In this document: positions 29,723-37,805 of the stretch, piece after piece | How the letters are laid out: the number at the start of each line of letters is the position of its first letter | Position numbering within the stretch: position 1 is the stretch's first letter | NCBI RefSeq assembly: GCF_017565765.1 | Contig: NZ_JAGDYP010000001.1 | Span: forward strand, 399,972 to 463,971 | Length of the DNA stretch: 64,000 nucleotides | Direction of reading: 5' to 3' | Origin: Capnocytophaga bilenii | Lineage (GTDB): Bacteria > Bacteroidota > Bacteroidia > Flavobacteriales > Flavobacteriaceae | Program-made: the position numbers and the translations under genes | The notes under the pieces: generated by a model | What the model was told of the DNA's origin: nothing | What the model saw: the letters and a program-made list of their open reading frames with translations, nothing else | Database searches by the model: none

Positions 29723-30157
29723 TTAGGGAGTGGAAGCCAAAACTGTTTTCATTTCGCCTTCGGCTATAAGGGTGTTGTTACTAAAAGTTTGTATTGCTAC
29801 GAGGGTAACATCCATAAATTCTTGAATAATTTTCAGTTCAGTGCGCAGAGCTTCGCCCACTATAGGCAAGCGATATATACTGATATGCTTTATGGCTCCT
29901 ATATAGCCCATTGGGGCTGGTTTTTGCTGCAAATAGTGATAATACCCCTTGTGCAATGCGATGCTTTGGGCAATATGCTCTATAAGCCCGCTTTCTAAGA
30001 ACCTTCCTTGCTGCACGAAAAGGTTATCAGCTGTAAGGCTCAGCCCTGTTACACCTGTAGTAGGGGTATATTCCCAAAGCGCATCTACCATTACTATTGG
30101 CGAACGTTGTGGGATAAGGCTTAATACATCAGCAATATCAGTAATAGGTAATTCCAT
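29723..30157 (-). CDS. second FabZ-like hot-dog protein, catalytic His replaced
   Basis: A 144-residue paralogue of the adjacent dehydratase. The usual PHRxP motif reads LIPQRSPIVMVDAL, so the expected catalytic His is Gln; the later ESGLIEHIAQSIAL keeps the Glu. It may be inactive, an assembly partner of its neighbour, or a variant with a different mechanism. It lies 20 bp after the DarB-like gene. Confidence 0.78.
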   Translation of the reverse strand: MELPITDIADVLSLIPQRSPIVMVDALWEYTPTTGVTGLSLTADNLFVQQGRFLESGLIEHIAQSIALHKGYYHYLQQKPAPMGYIGAIKHISIYRLPIVGEALRTELKIIQEFMDVTLVAIQTFSNNTLIAEGEMKTVLASTP

Positions 30158-30177
30158 AAACGTTTGAATATTAAAGA

Positions 30178-31305
30178 TTATACAACTCTTAAAAAAGCAT
30201 AGGAGTATGAAAATCTACCACTTTCAGGTACTGATAGTAGTATGGTATCACCCGTTTTCAGTTTGCCAGATTGCATTAGGGCTTCCAACATCAAGTAAGC
30301 AGATGCAGAGCCTACATTGCCTACTTCAGGCAGGTTTATAAACCAACGTTCTAGCGGAATATCAATACCCACTCCCTTGAGCGCCTCATACAAGCGTTCT
30401 TTGAAGTAACAAGACGATATATGCGGCAGAAAATAGGTAATATCCTCAGCTACAAGCTGGTGTTTGTGTAAGGTAGCACGCATACTTTCAGCTCCTTTCA
30501 CCAATATATTTTCATTGAGCAGCTTTACATCTTGCTTGATAGCAAAAACAGACTCTTGTAGCCACGCTTCAGCGGTGTATTCACTCCATCCCTTCAAGCT
30601 GCCGTCTTCCAACTTATCCCCTCCTGCATACATACAAGCCTCTAACTGATGCGCATACGAATAAGCGTCCATCCACTCTATAAGCAAAGCCCCTTCACGA
30701 GGTTTGTTTTCCAATAAAAATGCACCCGCACCATCGGACAGCATAAAGCGCAAGAAATCTTTCTTAAAAGCGATGACAGGTTGCGCTTCCAATTCGGCTA
30801 ATAATTGTACTTCATTTTCGTATTTATCGGCACGCAACCACGCCGATACGCGTTCAGAACCCGTACATACCGCATTGGTACTATTGCCCGATTTTACCGA
30901 TAAATACCCAAACTTCAAGGCATTCATACCTGAATTGCATACCCCCGATGAGGCATTCAGCTCTACCGAGTGCCCTCCTAAAAGCCCGTGTACCATTGCA
31001 CTATGCGAAGGCAACAGCACATCAGGAGTAGAAGTGCCACACGAAAGCACTTCAATAGCCTCCCACGGCACATCACTGCTCATTAGGTTTTTTACAGCCA
31101 AAGCAGTAAGCTGAGCATTGCTATGAGTAGGATTACCCTCAGCATCAAGCGCATAATAACGCTTTAGAATACCATTATTGCGCAGCACAATACGCCGTGC
31201 CTTCGAGGCATTCTGATTGATAAGCCCTAAATAAGACTCCATTTGCTCATTACCAATAGGGTCGTTAGGTAAATATTTACTTGCTTTTGTTATATAAACG
31301 TTCAT
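30178..31305 (-). CDS. darB: DarB-like beta-ketoacyl-ACP synthase III
   Basis: A 375-residue FabH-fold condensing enzyme with the triad visible: Cys123 (SSGVCNSGMNAL), His (FLPHISSCYF) and Asn (LPEVGNVGSASAYL). DarB condenses and cyclises two acyl chains into a dialkylresorcinol-type ring, the partner lipid of flexirubins. Operon context with a DarA-like protein and an acyl carrier protein supports this over primary FabH. The 31328-32063 GNAT module separates it from darA. Confidence 0.82.
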   Translation of the reverse strand: MNVYITKASKYLPNDPIGNEQMESYLGLINQNASKARRIVLRNNGILKRYYALDAEGNPTHSNAQLTALAVKNLMSSDVPWEAIEVLSCGTSTPDVLLPSHSAMVHGLLGGHSVELNASSGVCNSGMNALKFGYLSVKSGNSTNAVCTGSERVSAWLRADKYENEVQLLAELEAQPVIAFKKDFLRFMLSDGAGAFLLENKPREGALLIEWMDAYSYAHQLEACMYAGGDKLEDGSLKGWSEYTAEAWLQESVFAIKQDVKLLNENILVKGAESMRATLHKHQLVAEDITYFLPHISSCYFKERLYEALKGVGIDIPLERWFINLPEVGNVGSASAYLMLEALMQSGKLKTGDTILLSVPESGRFSYSYAFLRVV

Positions 31306-31327
31306 AAAACACTATTCAAAAATGTCA

Positions 31328-31897
31328 TTATTCTTCTATTGGAGTCATTTTGATTAAATCAAGAAACATCAATCTTGTATCTTCAAGCTCATCTTTGTTA
31401 GTTAAAAATCTAAACCCTATTTTCTCATAGAAAGGTAATGCTTGTTTGTATGCATCTACTAATAGCAATCTACAAGCTTGCTTTGTATTTAGTTCTAAGC
31501 AATCTTTTATAATATTGTTGATAAATATACTTCCCAACCCCTTTCCTTTATAGGTTTTATCAATTGCTAAGCGACCTATTTTTACTGCAGGGATGTTTTT
31601 TAAATGCCGCTTTGAGTGGGGAACTAACTTTAGAAAATTTTTATATTGACTTTTAGATAAAAACAAGTTCTCTTCCACACGAAAACCATCACTCAATACG
31701 CTATAATACCCCAAAGTACGTTCACTACTTTCAAGAATAAAAGTAGTAGCAAGCATTTGTTCTTTGTAAGGAATAGCTTCATTAAACAAAAAATCGTTTA
31801 AATCCTCATCTTCACAATCAAAAGGCTTAATTATATGCCCTTCTGTAAGCAAAAGAAAAGTTAAATCTTCTGCATTATTTTTCTCCATTTCTTCCAT
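31328..31897 (-). CDS. GNAT-family N-acetyltransferase, TacT-like toxin candidate (copy 1)
   Basis: A 189-residue GNAT protein. It has [16 protein letters not shown] near the N-terminus, then [17 protein letters not shown] (acetyl-CoA loop) and ALPFYEKIGFRFL (catalytic Tyr). This layout is that of GNAT toxins of the TacT/AtaT type, which acetylate charged tRNAs. Its start overlaps the upstream small gene by 23 bases, as in toxin-antitoxin pairs. ATG 31897 or 31888 may be the start. The paralogue at 35865 shares long blocks. Confidence 0.82.
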   Translation of the reverse strand: MEEMEKNNAEDLTFLLLTEGHIIKPFDCEDEDLNDFLFNEAIPYKEQMLATTFILESSERTLGYYSVLSDGFRVEENLFLSKSQYKNFLKLVPHSKRHLKNIPAVKIGRLAIDKTYKGKGLGSIFINNIIKDCLELNTKQACRLLLVDAYKQALPFYEKIGFRFLTNKDELEDTRLMFLDLIKMTPIEE

Positions 31898-32063
31898 TAG
31901 GCTTAAATATAGATTTTAAATAGTTAGCATCAGCCTCTATTTTTTTAATATCAAATTTAATTCCTTTTTCTTTTAGGTAGGCATCATAGTTTTCTATTTT
32001 ATCCCAAAAAGCCTCTGCCTCTTTTCCTACCAAAGTAGGGGTAGGTTTTATCTCTCTTGCCAT
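31875..32063 (-). CDS. small antitoxin-like partner of the GNAT protein (copy 1)
   Basis: A 62-residue charged protein, MAREIKPTPTLVGKEAEAFW..., with a Lys-rich C-terminus and no recognisable ribbon-helix-helix of the DUF1778 kind that normally accompanies GNAT toxins. It starts 13 bp after darA and overlaps the GNAT start. The paralogue at 36409-36600 begins MAREIQPTPVLEGQDAIDF and has the same position relative to its GNAT gene. An antitoxin role is inferred from context only. Confidence 0.7.
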   Translation of the reverse strand: MAREIKPTPTLVGKEAEAFWDKIENYDAYLKEKGIKFDIKKIEADANYLKSIFKPNGRNGEK

Positions 32064-32076
32064 AATCTTTAATTTT

Positions 32077-32967
32077 TTAATTATTACTGATTACCCTTTT
32101 TACGTCCCGCTCCACTTTCCAAAAAAATAGCGGATATGTAAGCCAATACAGCAACCATACTACAGGCATCAGTACCCAAATAGCTATATATAAGTAGTAA
32201 TGAAAGCACTTTAGCAACAGTTTGCGCCGTTTGCTACCATAAATCATTTTTGCCCATATTCCAAAGAGGCGATTTGCCTTTTTTTCTGCCGAAATCAAAA
32301 AACGCCTGTAATGCACCCCTCCATTAGCAACTATTTCCTCTTGAAGCCCTGTGTAATTACCTGTTACTAAGTGAGCAGCAATAAGTTTGCCATACACACT
32401 CGCTCCTTGTATATCTTTGGCAGAAACCCCTGCTTTTGGGAAAATACCAAGATAACGCCTATTTTTATCCCCCGAAAAAAGCCATTGTACAATTGTGATA
32501 ACGCTAATGTGATTGTGATGCCTATCCGTCAGAGCAATATTGCCCACCAAATGCGCCCCACAATCAGCCAAAAGCAGCTTAACCTTCTCTTGCGCCATAA
32601 CCCACATATTTCGTGTACCCGATATAGTAATCACAGGCTTATCTCGCAATAACTTCCTGCCTGCTTCACTTCGTAAAAAAGAATTAATAGGAATGGAAGG
32701 CGATAAATACCACACTTGGTAACCCAAAATCACCAAATCGTAATTATCGGAAGGCATTTCAAAAGGTTGCAGAGGCTGTGCAATTTGCAAAAACGACTCA
32801 GGAAAAGCCCCAAAGAAAGCTTCATCTGTCCAAGGAAAAGGAAAACCCTCAATTGTATCAATAGCCAAATAATCTACAGCAACACCCTCTATAGGCTGCA
32901 ACAAACTATCTATAATCTCCTTTAGTTGCCCCGACTGGCTGTAATATACCACTAAAATACGCTTCAC
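32077..32967 (-). CDS. darA: DarA-like dialkylresorcinol-forming enzyme (flavodoxin-like fold)
   Basis: A 296-residue protein with a flavodoxin-like N-terminus (KRILVVYYSQSGQLKEI) and hydrophobic C-terminal helices (YYLYIAIWVLMPVVWLLYWL). It resembles DarA, which aromatises the DarB product to a dialkylresorcinol. GTG at 32967 is preferred over TTG 32976, because it gives a GTGA overlap with the stop of the preceding acyltransferase and starts at the conserved beta-strand. Confidence 0.8.
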   Translation of the reverse strand: MKRILVVYYSQSGQLKEIIDSLLQPIEGVAVDYLAIDTIEGFPFPWTDEAFFGAFPESFLQIAQPLQPFEMPSDNYDLVILGYQVWYLSPSIPINSFLRSEAGRKLLRDKPVITISGTRNMWVMAQEKVKLLLADCGAHLVGNIALTDRHHNHISVITIVQWLFSGDKNRRYLGIFPKAGVSAKDIQGASVYGKLIAAHLVTGNYTGLQEEIVANGGVHYRRFLISAEKKANRLFGIWAKMIYGSKRRKLLLKCFHYYLYIAIWVLMPVVWLLYWLTYPLFFWKVERDVKRVISNN

Positions 32968-33857
32968 TGCTCCCAAAAATTAAAATAGTTAAACCACTGT
33001 AGTGGATACTTTCTAAGCATCTGCTCCATACTATCCGTATAAGCCTCCAATAGCGACTCAGCATCTGCTTTTTTCACCTCTGCAACCCGCGCATAAAGAT
33101 GATAGTGCAACCCCTTTTCCTTCATTACATATACAAATACAACAGGCACTTTCAGTCGCGAAGCTATCACAAAAGGACCTGCTGGGAAAATAGCTTCTGC
33201 ACCCAATAAGCGCCCTTTTAGCGACCTACCCCCCTCAAAATAACGATCCCCTGTAAAGCATACAATATTTTTATGAGCAATTACATCGTTTATTTCAAAT
33301 ATATGCGACATATCAGGTTTTACATAAATGTACTGATTCAACGACTTGCGCTCCGTTATACCCTCCAAATACTCCTTAATTACCGAACGCTCCATATCAG
33401 TAGTAATCGTACTAATTTGCAATTTTAGGTCTATCTTTCTGAAAAAAGGTTCAGCAATTTCAAAATTACCAATATGAGCAGAAATCAAAACCCCACCTTG
33501 TTGCTCTTCTAGTAGTTTGAATAAAAGCTCCTGTCCGTCAAAATCAAAAGTAAATTTATGCTCTAGTCCAGCTAAAATAGCAATTTTATCAATGATAATC
33601 TGTCCAAAAGTAAAGTAGCTTAAGTACAGCGAACCAATAGTTTTAGCCAACGAATACCCCAGCCTATGCCTAAAGTAATAGAACATAAAGCGGTTAGACT
33701 GCCATTCGGTGAGAAAGTAATAAAAAGCAACAAAAATCAGTAACGAATAAGCCGCATAAATACCCAAATGCCTCATCAAGAAAACAAAGATACGGTAGCC
33801 AAGTACCGTACCTTTTGATTTTCCTTGCCATTTGGTAGTTGTATTACTATTGTGCAT
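32964..33857 (-). CDS. LpxL/HtrB-like acyltransferase
   Basis: A 297-residue membrane-anchored acyltransferase with an N-terminal hydrophobic helix (about 25-50) and an LPLAT region containing SAHIGNFEIAEPFF (HxxxxE/D-type catalytic motif), FTGDRYFEGGRSLKGRLLG and IFPAGPFVIASRLKVPVVFVY. In flexirubin-type clusters such enzymes transfer the acyl or polyene chain. It overlaps the acyl carrier protein gene by 11 bases and darA by 4. Confidence 0.83.
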   Translation of the reverse strand: MHNSNTTTKWQGKSKGTVLGYRIFVFLMRHLGIYAAYSLLIFVAFYYFLTEWQSNRFMFYYFRHRLGYSLAKTIGSLYLSYFTFGQIIIDKIAILAGLEHKFTFDFDGQELLFKLLEEQQGGVLISAHIGNFEIAEPFFRKIDLKLQISTITTDMERSVIKEYLEGITERKSLNQYIYVKPDMSHIFEINDVIAHKNIVCFTGDRYFEGGRSLKGRLLGAEAIFPAGPFVIASRLKVPVVFVYVMKEKGLHYHLYARVAEVKKADAESLLEAYTDSMEQMLRKYPLQWFNYFNFWEQ

Positions 33858-34095
33858 TCACTTTTTCTTCTAAAGTAGTATAAAAGTCAGCAAAAGTAAC
33901 AATCTTTTTAAAATCATTTTCTACCAACTTCACCCCCAATTCTTCTTCAATAATTACTACCAAATCTACATAATCAAGGCTATCAAGCCCCAAGCCTTCA
34001 CGAAAATCAGCTTCAGGACTTATTCGCGTAGCCTCCACCTCAAACTCTTCTACAAAAATACGAGTAGTAATTTCAATAATTTCTTGTTTGCTCAT
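33847..34095 (-). CDS. acyl carrier protein (DarC-like)
   Basis: An 82-residue acyl carrier protein with the phosphopantetheine serine in GLGLDSLDYVDLVV. ATG 34095 is chosen; a TTG two codons upstream is less likely. It is the first gene of the minus-strand dialkylresorcinol operon and overlaps the acyltransferase. It carries the growing acyl chain for the dehydratases and the DarB-like enzyme. Confidence 0.88.
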   Translation of the reverse strand: MSKQEIIEITTRIFVEEFEVEATRISPEADFREGLGLDSLDYVDLVVIIEEELGVKLVENDFKKIVTFADFYTTLEEKVNAQ

Positions 34096-34122
34096 TCTCA
34101 ATATTTATATATTTATTAGTCT

Positions 34123-35850
34123 CTATTCACTTGTTTTCACTTTTTCCCAAGTATCTTTCAGTCCCACAGTTTTGTTGAACACAAGGTTCCCATTTTTGCT
34201 ATCGGCATCTATGCAGAAATAGCCAAGACGCTGAAACTGAAGCGTCTCACCTGCCTTAGCGGTAGTTAAGCTGGGCTCTACATAGGCGGTTACTACTTTT
34301 AGCGACTCAGGGTTTATATAATTCAAGAAACTATCTTCTTGGCGGTCAGGTTCCGCTATAGTGAAAAGACGGTCGTACAGACGCGCTTCAGCAGCTACTG
34401 CGTGCTTTATCGATACCCAGTGCAGCGTACCTTTCACCTTACGCATACTCGCCTCCGTGCCACTACCACTGCGGCTATCAGGGTCGTAAGAGCAATGTAT
34501 TTCAGTGATGTTGCCCTCTGCATCTTTCACCACACTCTCGGCTTTGATAATATACGCATTTTTTAGGCGCACTTCACCCCCCAACTTCAGTCTAAAGTAT
34601 TTTTTATCAGCTTCTTCGCGGAAGTCATCACGCTCTATATACAGCTCTCGGCTAAAAGGCACTTTGCGGTAAGTCATAGGGGTTACTTCAGGGTTATTTT
34701 CAGCCTCCAACCACTCTTCTTGTCCTTCAGGATAGTTGGTAATCACTACCTTCACGGGGTCAAGTACTGCCATCACACGGTTAGCTTTCTTGTTGAGGTC
34801 TTCGCGCACACAAAACTCCAACAGCGACACATCTATCAAGTTTTCACGCTTAGCAATACCGATAGTATCGGCAAATTTTCGTATAGATTCAGGAGTATAG
34901 CCACGCCTGCGCAATCCCGAAATAGTAGGCATACGAGGGTCGTCCCAGCCAGCTACATATTTTTCAGTAACCAATTGCAATAGCTTGCGCTTGCTCACAA
35001 TCGTATGGCTGAGGTTGCGGCGTGCAAACTCACGTTGTTTAGGTCTCACACTTCCCCTCTGTTTGGAGTGTGCTCCTTCCTCCCCTTGGGGCGAGGGGAT
35101 TACTTGGTCTAAAAACCAATCGTACAATTCCCTGTGAGGTAAGAACTCCAGCGTACAGAGCGAATGTGATATTTGTTCAAGATAATCACTTTCTCCGTGA
35201 GCCCAGTCATACATAGGGTAAATATGCCATTTATTACCTGTGCGGTGGTGCGAAGCATTCATAATGCGATAAATAATAGGGTCACGCATCAGCATATTAG
35301 GCGAAGCCATATCTATTTTGGCACGAAGCACATAAGTTCCATTGGCAAACTCACCATTTTTCATACGCTCAAACAGCGCAAGGTTTTCTTCAGGTGAAGT
35401 ATTTCTATACGGACTATCACTACCCGGTACAGTAGGCGTACCTTTTTGGGCAGCTATTTCTTCCGAAGTTTGTTTATCTACATAAGCCTTCCCTTGCTTT
35501 ATGAGCATTACAGCCCAGTCATATAACTCTTGAAAATAGTCGGAGGCGTAGCATTCTTTATCCCATTGAAAACCCAGCCACTGCACATCGCGCCGGATAG
35601 CATCTACATACTCCTGTTCCTCCTTGCTTGGATTAGTATCGTCAAAACGAAGGTTTACAGGAGCATTGTATCGCAATCCAAGTCCAAAATTTAAGCAAAT
35701 AGAGCTCGCGTGCCCCAAGTGCAAGTAGCCATTAGGTTCAGGTGGAAAGCGAAAACGCAAAGCATTAGCAGGGAAGCCCCCAGCAAGGTCTTCTTCAATA
35801 ATATTTTCTATAAAGTTATTAGCGCGTTGTTCTTTTATTTCTTCGGTCAT
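34123..35850 (-). CDS. glnS: glutaminyl-tRNA synthetase with an in-frame insertion
   Basis: A 575-residue class I synthetase that charges tRNA-Gln. [17 protein letters not shown] carries the HIGH signature and VSKRKL the KMSKS-type loop. The region between LYDWFLDQ and REFARRNL is expanded: about 23 residues against about 10 in E. coli GlnRS (remembered sequence). The extra Gly/Ser/Gln-rich segment is encoded by a palindromic GC-rich block at 35053-35100, which keeps the frame. The gene lies 21 bp upstream of the acyl carrier protein gene and may share its transcript. Confidence 0.93.
   Translation of the reverse strand: MTEEIKEQRANNFIENIIEEDLAGGFPANALRFRFPPEPNGYLHLGHASSICLNFGLGLRYNAPVNLRFDDTNPSKEEQEYVDAIRRDVQWLGFQWDKECYASDYFQELYDWAVMLIKQGKAYVDKQTSEEIAAQKGTPTVPGSDSPYRNTSPEENLALFERMKNGEFANGTYVLRAKIDMASPNMLMRDPIIYRIMNASHHRTGNKWHIYPMYDWAHGESDYLEQISHSLCTLEFLPHRELYDWFLDQVIPSPQGEEGAHSKQRGSVRPKQREFARRNLSHTIVSKRKLLQLVTEKYVAGWDDPRMPTISGLRRRGYTPESIRKFADTIGIAKRENLIDVSLLEFCVREDLNKKANRVMAVLDPVKVVITNYPEGQEEWLEAENNPEVTPMTYRKVPFSRELYIERDDFREEADKKYFRLKLGGEVRLKNAYIIKAESVVKDAEGNITEIHCSYDPDSRSGSGTEASMRKVKGTLHWVSIKHAVAAEARLYDRLFTIAEPDRQEDSFLNYINPESLKVVTAYVEPSLTTAKAGETLQFQRLGYFCIDADSKNGNLVFNKTVGLKDTWEKVKTSE
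35053..35100 (-). repeat. palindromic insertion within glnS
   Basis: A block of about 48 bases containing CACACT...AGTGTG and CCCC-TTGGGG inverted repeats, GC-rich compared with the rest of glnS. It adds about 16 residues to GlnRS without a frameshift. Similar CCTCCC...GGGGAGG sequence lies in the non-coding element at 62370. Confidence 0.6.
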
Positions 35851-35864
35851 TTTTAGTATATGTG

Positions 35865-36422
35865 TTAGTCGTTAGAAATCGTCATCAAATCGAGGAACAT
35901 TTGTCGTACCTCCTCATTTTCATCATTTTTAGAAATATATTGAAACCCAAATCTTTCATAAAAAGGAAAAGCCTGTCGATAAGCATCTACTGTTATCAAC
36001 CGACAAGCTTGATTTTTATTAAAAGCGATGCAATCACTTATTATATTTTGAAGTATCATACTCCCCAAGCCTTTGCCTTTGTAAGATTTATCAACCCCCA
36101 AACGACCGATTTTCAAGGAAGGAATACTTTTTAAATGTCGTTTAAGATGCGGCAATAATCCACCTACAAATTTTTTATATTGACTTTTTGAAGGAAATAG
36201 CTCTTCTTTTATTTGCATAGTATCATTCAGCAGGCTATAAAATCCCAAAGTTCGTTCACTATTTTCTACAATAAAAGTAGTAGCAAGCATTTGTTTTTGG
36301 TAGAGAATAGCTTCGTTAAACAAAAAATCATTCAAATCTTCGTCTTCACAATCAAAAGGTTTAATGATATGGTCGTCTGTGAGCAACAAAACAGTAAAGT
36401 TTTCAGAATTACTTGTTTTCAC
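35865..36422 (-). CDS. GNAT-family N-acetyltransferase, TacT-like toxin candidate (copy 2)
   Basis: A 185-residue paralogue of the GNAT at 31328. It shares [16 protein letters not shown], the acetyl-CoA loop [15 protein letters not shown] and the end [16 protein letters not shown] 36422 is preferred: it aligns with copy 1 and leaves a 14-base overlap with the partner gene. A more upstream frame starts with a run of lysines encoded by the antitoxin-like gene's 3' end. Its stop lies 14 bp before glnS. Confidence 0.8.
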   Translation of the reverse strand: MKTSNSENFTVLLLTDDHIIKPFDCEDEDLNDFLFNEAILYQKQMLATTFIVENSERTLGFYSLLNDTMQIKEELFPSKSQYKKFVGGLLPHLKRHLKSIPSLKIGRLGVDKSYKGKGLGSMILQNIISDCIAFNKNQACRLITVDAYRQAFPFYERFGFQYISKNDENEEVRQMFLDLMTISND

Positions 36423-36600
36423 TTTTTTCTTCTTCTTTTTTGAAAAATGATTTAAAATATTTAGCACTTTCCTCCATTTTTTTACGACTGAGTACGATGC
36501 CTTTTTCTTTTAGATATTGGGGATAAGTCTCTAATTTTATTAAAAAATCAATAGCGTCTTGCCCTTCAAGTACCGGAGTAGGTTGTATTTCTCTTGCCAT
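36409..36600 (-). CDS. small antitoxin-like partner of the GNAT protein (copy 2)
   Basis: A 63-residue protein, MAREIQPTPVLEGQDAIDFL..., ending in a Lys/Glu-rich tail. It is clearly related to the 62-residue protein at 31875 in its first 20 residues and in spacing. It is preceded by a TACCTTTG box at 36650-36657 on the minus strand, so this copy has its own promoter. The role is inferred. Confidence 0.72.
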   Translation of the reverse strand: MAREIQPTPVLEGQDAIDFLIKLETYPQYLKEKGIVLSRKKMEESAKYFKSFFKKEEEKSENK

Positions 36601-36649
36601 AATATTTAAATGTTATCAATTAGGGGATTTCCCTCCTCTTTACAAAGTG

Positions 36650-36657
36650 CAAAGGTA
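36650..36657 (-). promoter_or_regulatory. -7 box for the second GNAT module
   Basis: TACCTTTG on the minus strand, 50 bases upstream of the antitoxin-like start; probably also reads into glnS and the dar operon. Confidence 0.65.
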
Positions 36658-36750
36658 GTAATAATTTAGTGAATTAGCAAATAAAATCTATTTCCCTTCA
36701 TTACCGCCAATTCAAAATTCAGAGTTCAAAACTTCATCGAACGATAGCTG

Positions 36751-36806
36751 AAGATAAGGGGAAGATAAGGGGAAGATAAGGGGAAGATAAGGGGAAGATA
36801 AGGGAA
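36751..36806. repeat. five tandem 11-bp repeats
   Basis: The unit AAGATAAGGGG is repeated about five times (36751-36804), ending 4 bases before the last codon of the trmH-family gene on the other strand. It is preceded by AATTCAAAATTC-type sequence. No gene is seen in 36601-36809. Confidence 0.85.
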
Positions 36807-36809
36807 CCT

Positions 36810-37544
36810 TTATTGTGTGTCGGGGACAGCTTTGCCCAAGATAATAGCCGCAGCCATTGCTACATTCAGGCTTTCGGTGCGTTGGTGTTTGCTAAAGCGC
36901 GGAATATACAACGAACTATTGCCCAAAGCAGCTACTTCAGCACTTACCCCGTTAGCCTCATTCCCCAAAACAACGATAAAATCATCAGGAAAAGAAGTGC
37001 TGTACAACCCCGAACCATTCTTAACATCTGTTACATAAACCGACATACTAGTAGTTGCCAAAAAGCCTGCCAAATCAAGGTAATGCACCGCTACACGTGT
37101 GAGCGAACCCATAGAGGCTTGCACTACCTTAGGATTGTAACAATCTACCGTACCATAGCTACAAAGGAGCGTTTCCACCCCAAACCAATCGCATAGCCTG
37201 ATAATAGTACCCAAATTGCCAGGGTCTTGTATATTGTCTAAAGCAACGATTACTCCTTCTTGCAAAATACCCTTATGTTTGGGTTGCCGAAAAACAGCTA
37301 AGCCCTCATCAGGATTTTGCAATCCACTAACCTTACGAAGTTCATCTTTGCTTACCAAGGTAACAGGGCAATCAGCAGGCATACTACTAAAAACATCAGT
37401 TCCCAGCAAGAGTTGCGGCTCGTAGCCGGCTTGCAGGAACTCAAGGATACTTTTTTTACCCTCTACAACAAAAAGCTGCAACTCATTACGATATTTTTTT
37501 TGTTGTAGTTTTTGTATAAGTTTAATTTGATTTTTGCTAAGCAT
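36810..37544 (-). CDS. TrmH/SpoU family RNA 2'-O-methyltransferase
   Basis: A 244-residue SPOUT methyltransferase. The N-terminal substrate-binding part is MLSKNQIKLIQKLQQKKYRNELQLFVVEGKKSI. The knotted SAM domain has ALDNIQDPGNLGTIIRLCDWFG, VVLGNEANGVS and IPRFSKHQRTESLNVAMAAAIIL, the three family motifs. It 2'-O-methylates a ribose in rRNA or tRNA; the target is unknown. ATG 37544 is used because the in-frame TTG at 37571 lies in the TATCTTTG promoter box. Confidence 0.92.
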   Translation of the reverse strand: MLSKNQIKLIQKLQQKKYRNELQLFVVEGKKSILEFLQAGYEPQLLLGTDVFSSMPADCPVTLVSKDELRKVSGLQNPDEGLAVFRQPKHKGILQEGVIVALDNIQDPGNLGTIIRLCDWFGVETLLCSYGTVDCYNPKVVQASMGSLTRVAVHYLDLAGFLATTSMSVYVTDVKNGSGLYSTSFPDDFIVVLGNEANGVSAEVAALGNSSLYIPRFSKHQRTESLNVAMAAAIILGKAVPDTQ

Positions 37545-37568
37545 AAAAAGAAATTGAGTGATAGATTG

Positions 37569-37576
37569 CAAAGATA
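37569..37576 (-). promoter_or_regulatory. -7 box for the trmH-family gene
   Basis: TATCTTTG on the minus strand, 24 bases before ATG 37544. A TATTTTTG at 37589-37596 on the plus strand points into the repeat region, making a possible divergent pair. Confidence 0.7.
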
Positions 37577-37601
37577 ATTATTTTTTTGTATTTTTGCCTT
37601 A

Positions 37602-37799
37602 AAATTAAAGCTACTTTTATAATCTGTTTTAAATAAAGAAGATAAGGGAATTATGAATTTTGAATTATGAATTTTGAATTGTGGGAGCTATGGGAGCAAT
37701 GAGAGCAATGAGAGCAATGAGAGCAATGAGAGCAATGGGAGTAATGGGAATTTTGAATTTTGAATTGGGCACAAGCTGCAAGCTTGCGCCAGCGGGGGG
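37602..37799. repeat. composite dispersed repeat, copy A
   Basis: Parts in order: a segment shared with 38554-38627 (AAGCTACTTTTATAATCTG...), AATTTTGAATT blocks, about seven 9-bp units GAGCAATGR (37685-37748), then GAATTTTGAATTGGG and the core CAAGCTGCAAGCTTGCGCC followed by AGCGGGGGG. The same order is found inverted near 63.63-63.80 kb. Between 37577 and 37987 only this repeat and a small broken frame are seen. Confidence 0.88.
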
Positions 37800-37805
37800 C
37801 GTATA

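Noticed and set aside
36423..36467. Upstream extension of the second GNAT gene with a Lys run
   Set aside because: The lysines come from the shifted 3' end of the antitoxin-like gene; copy 1 has nothing equivalent, and GTG 36422 aligns well.
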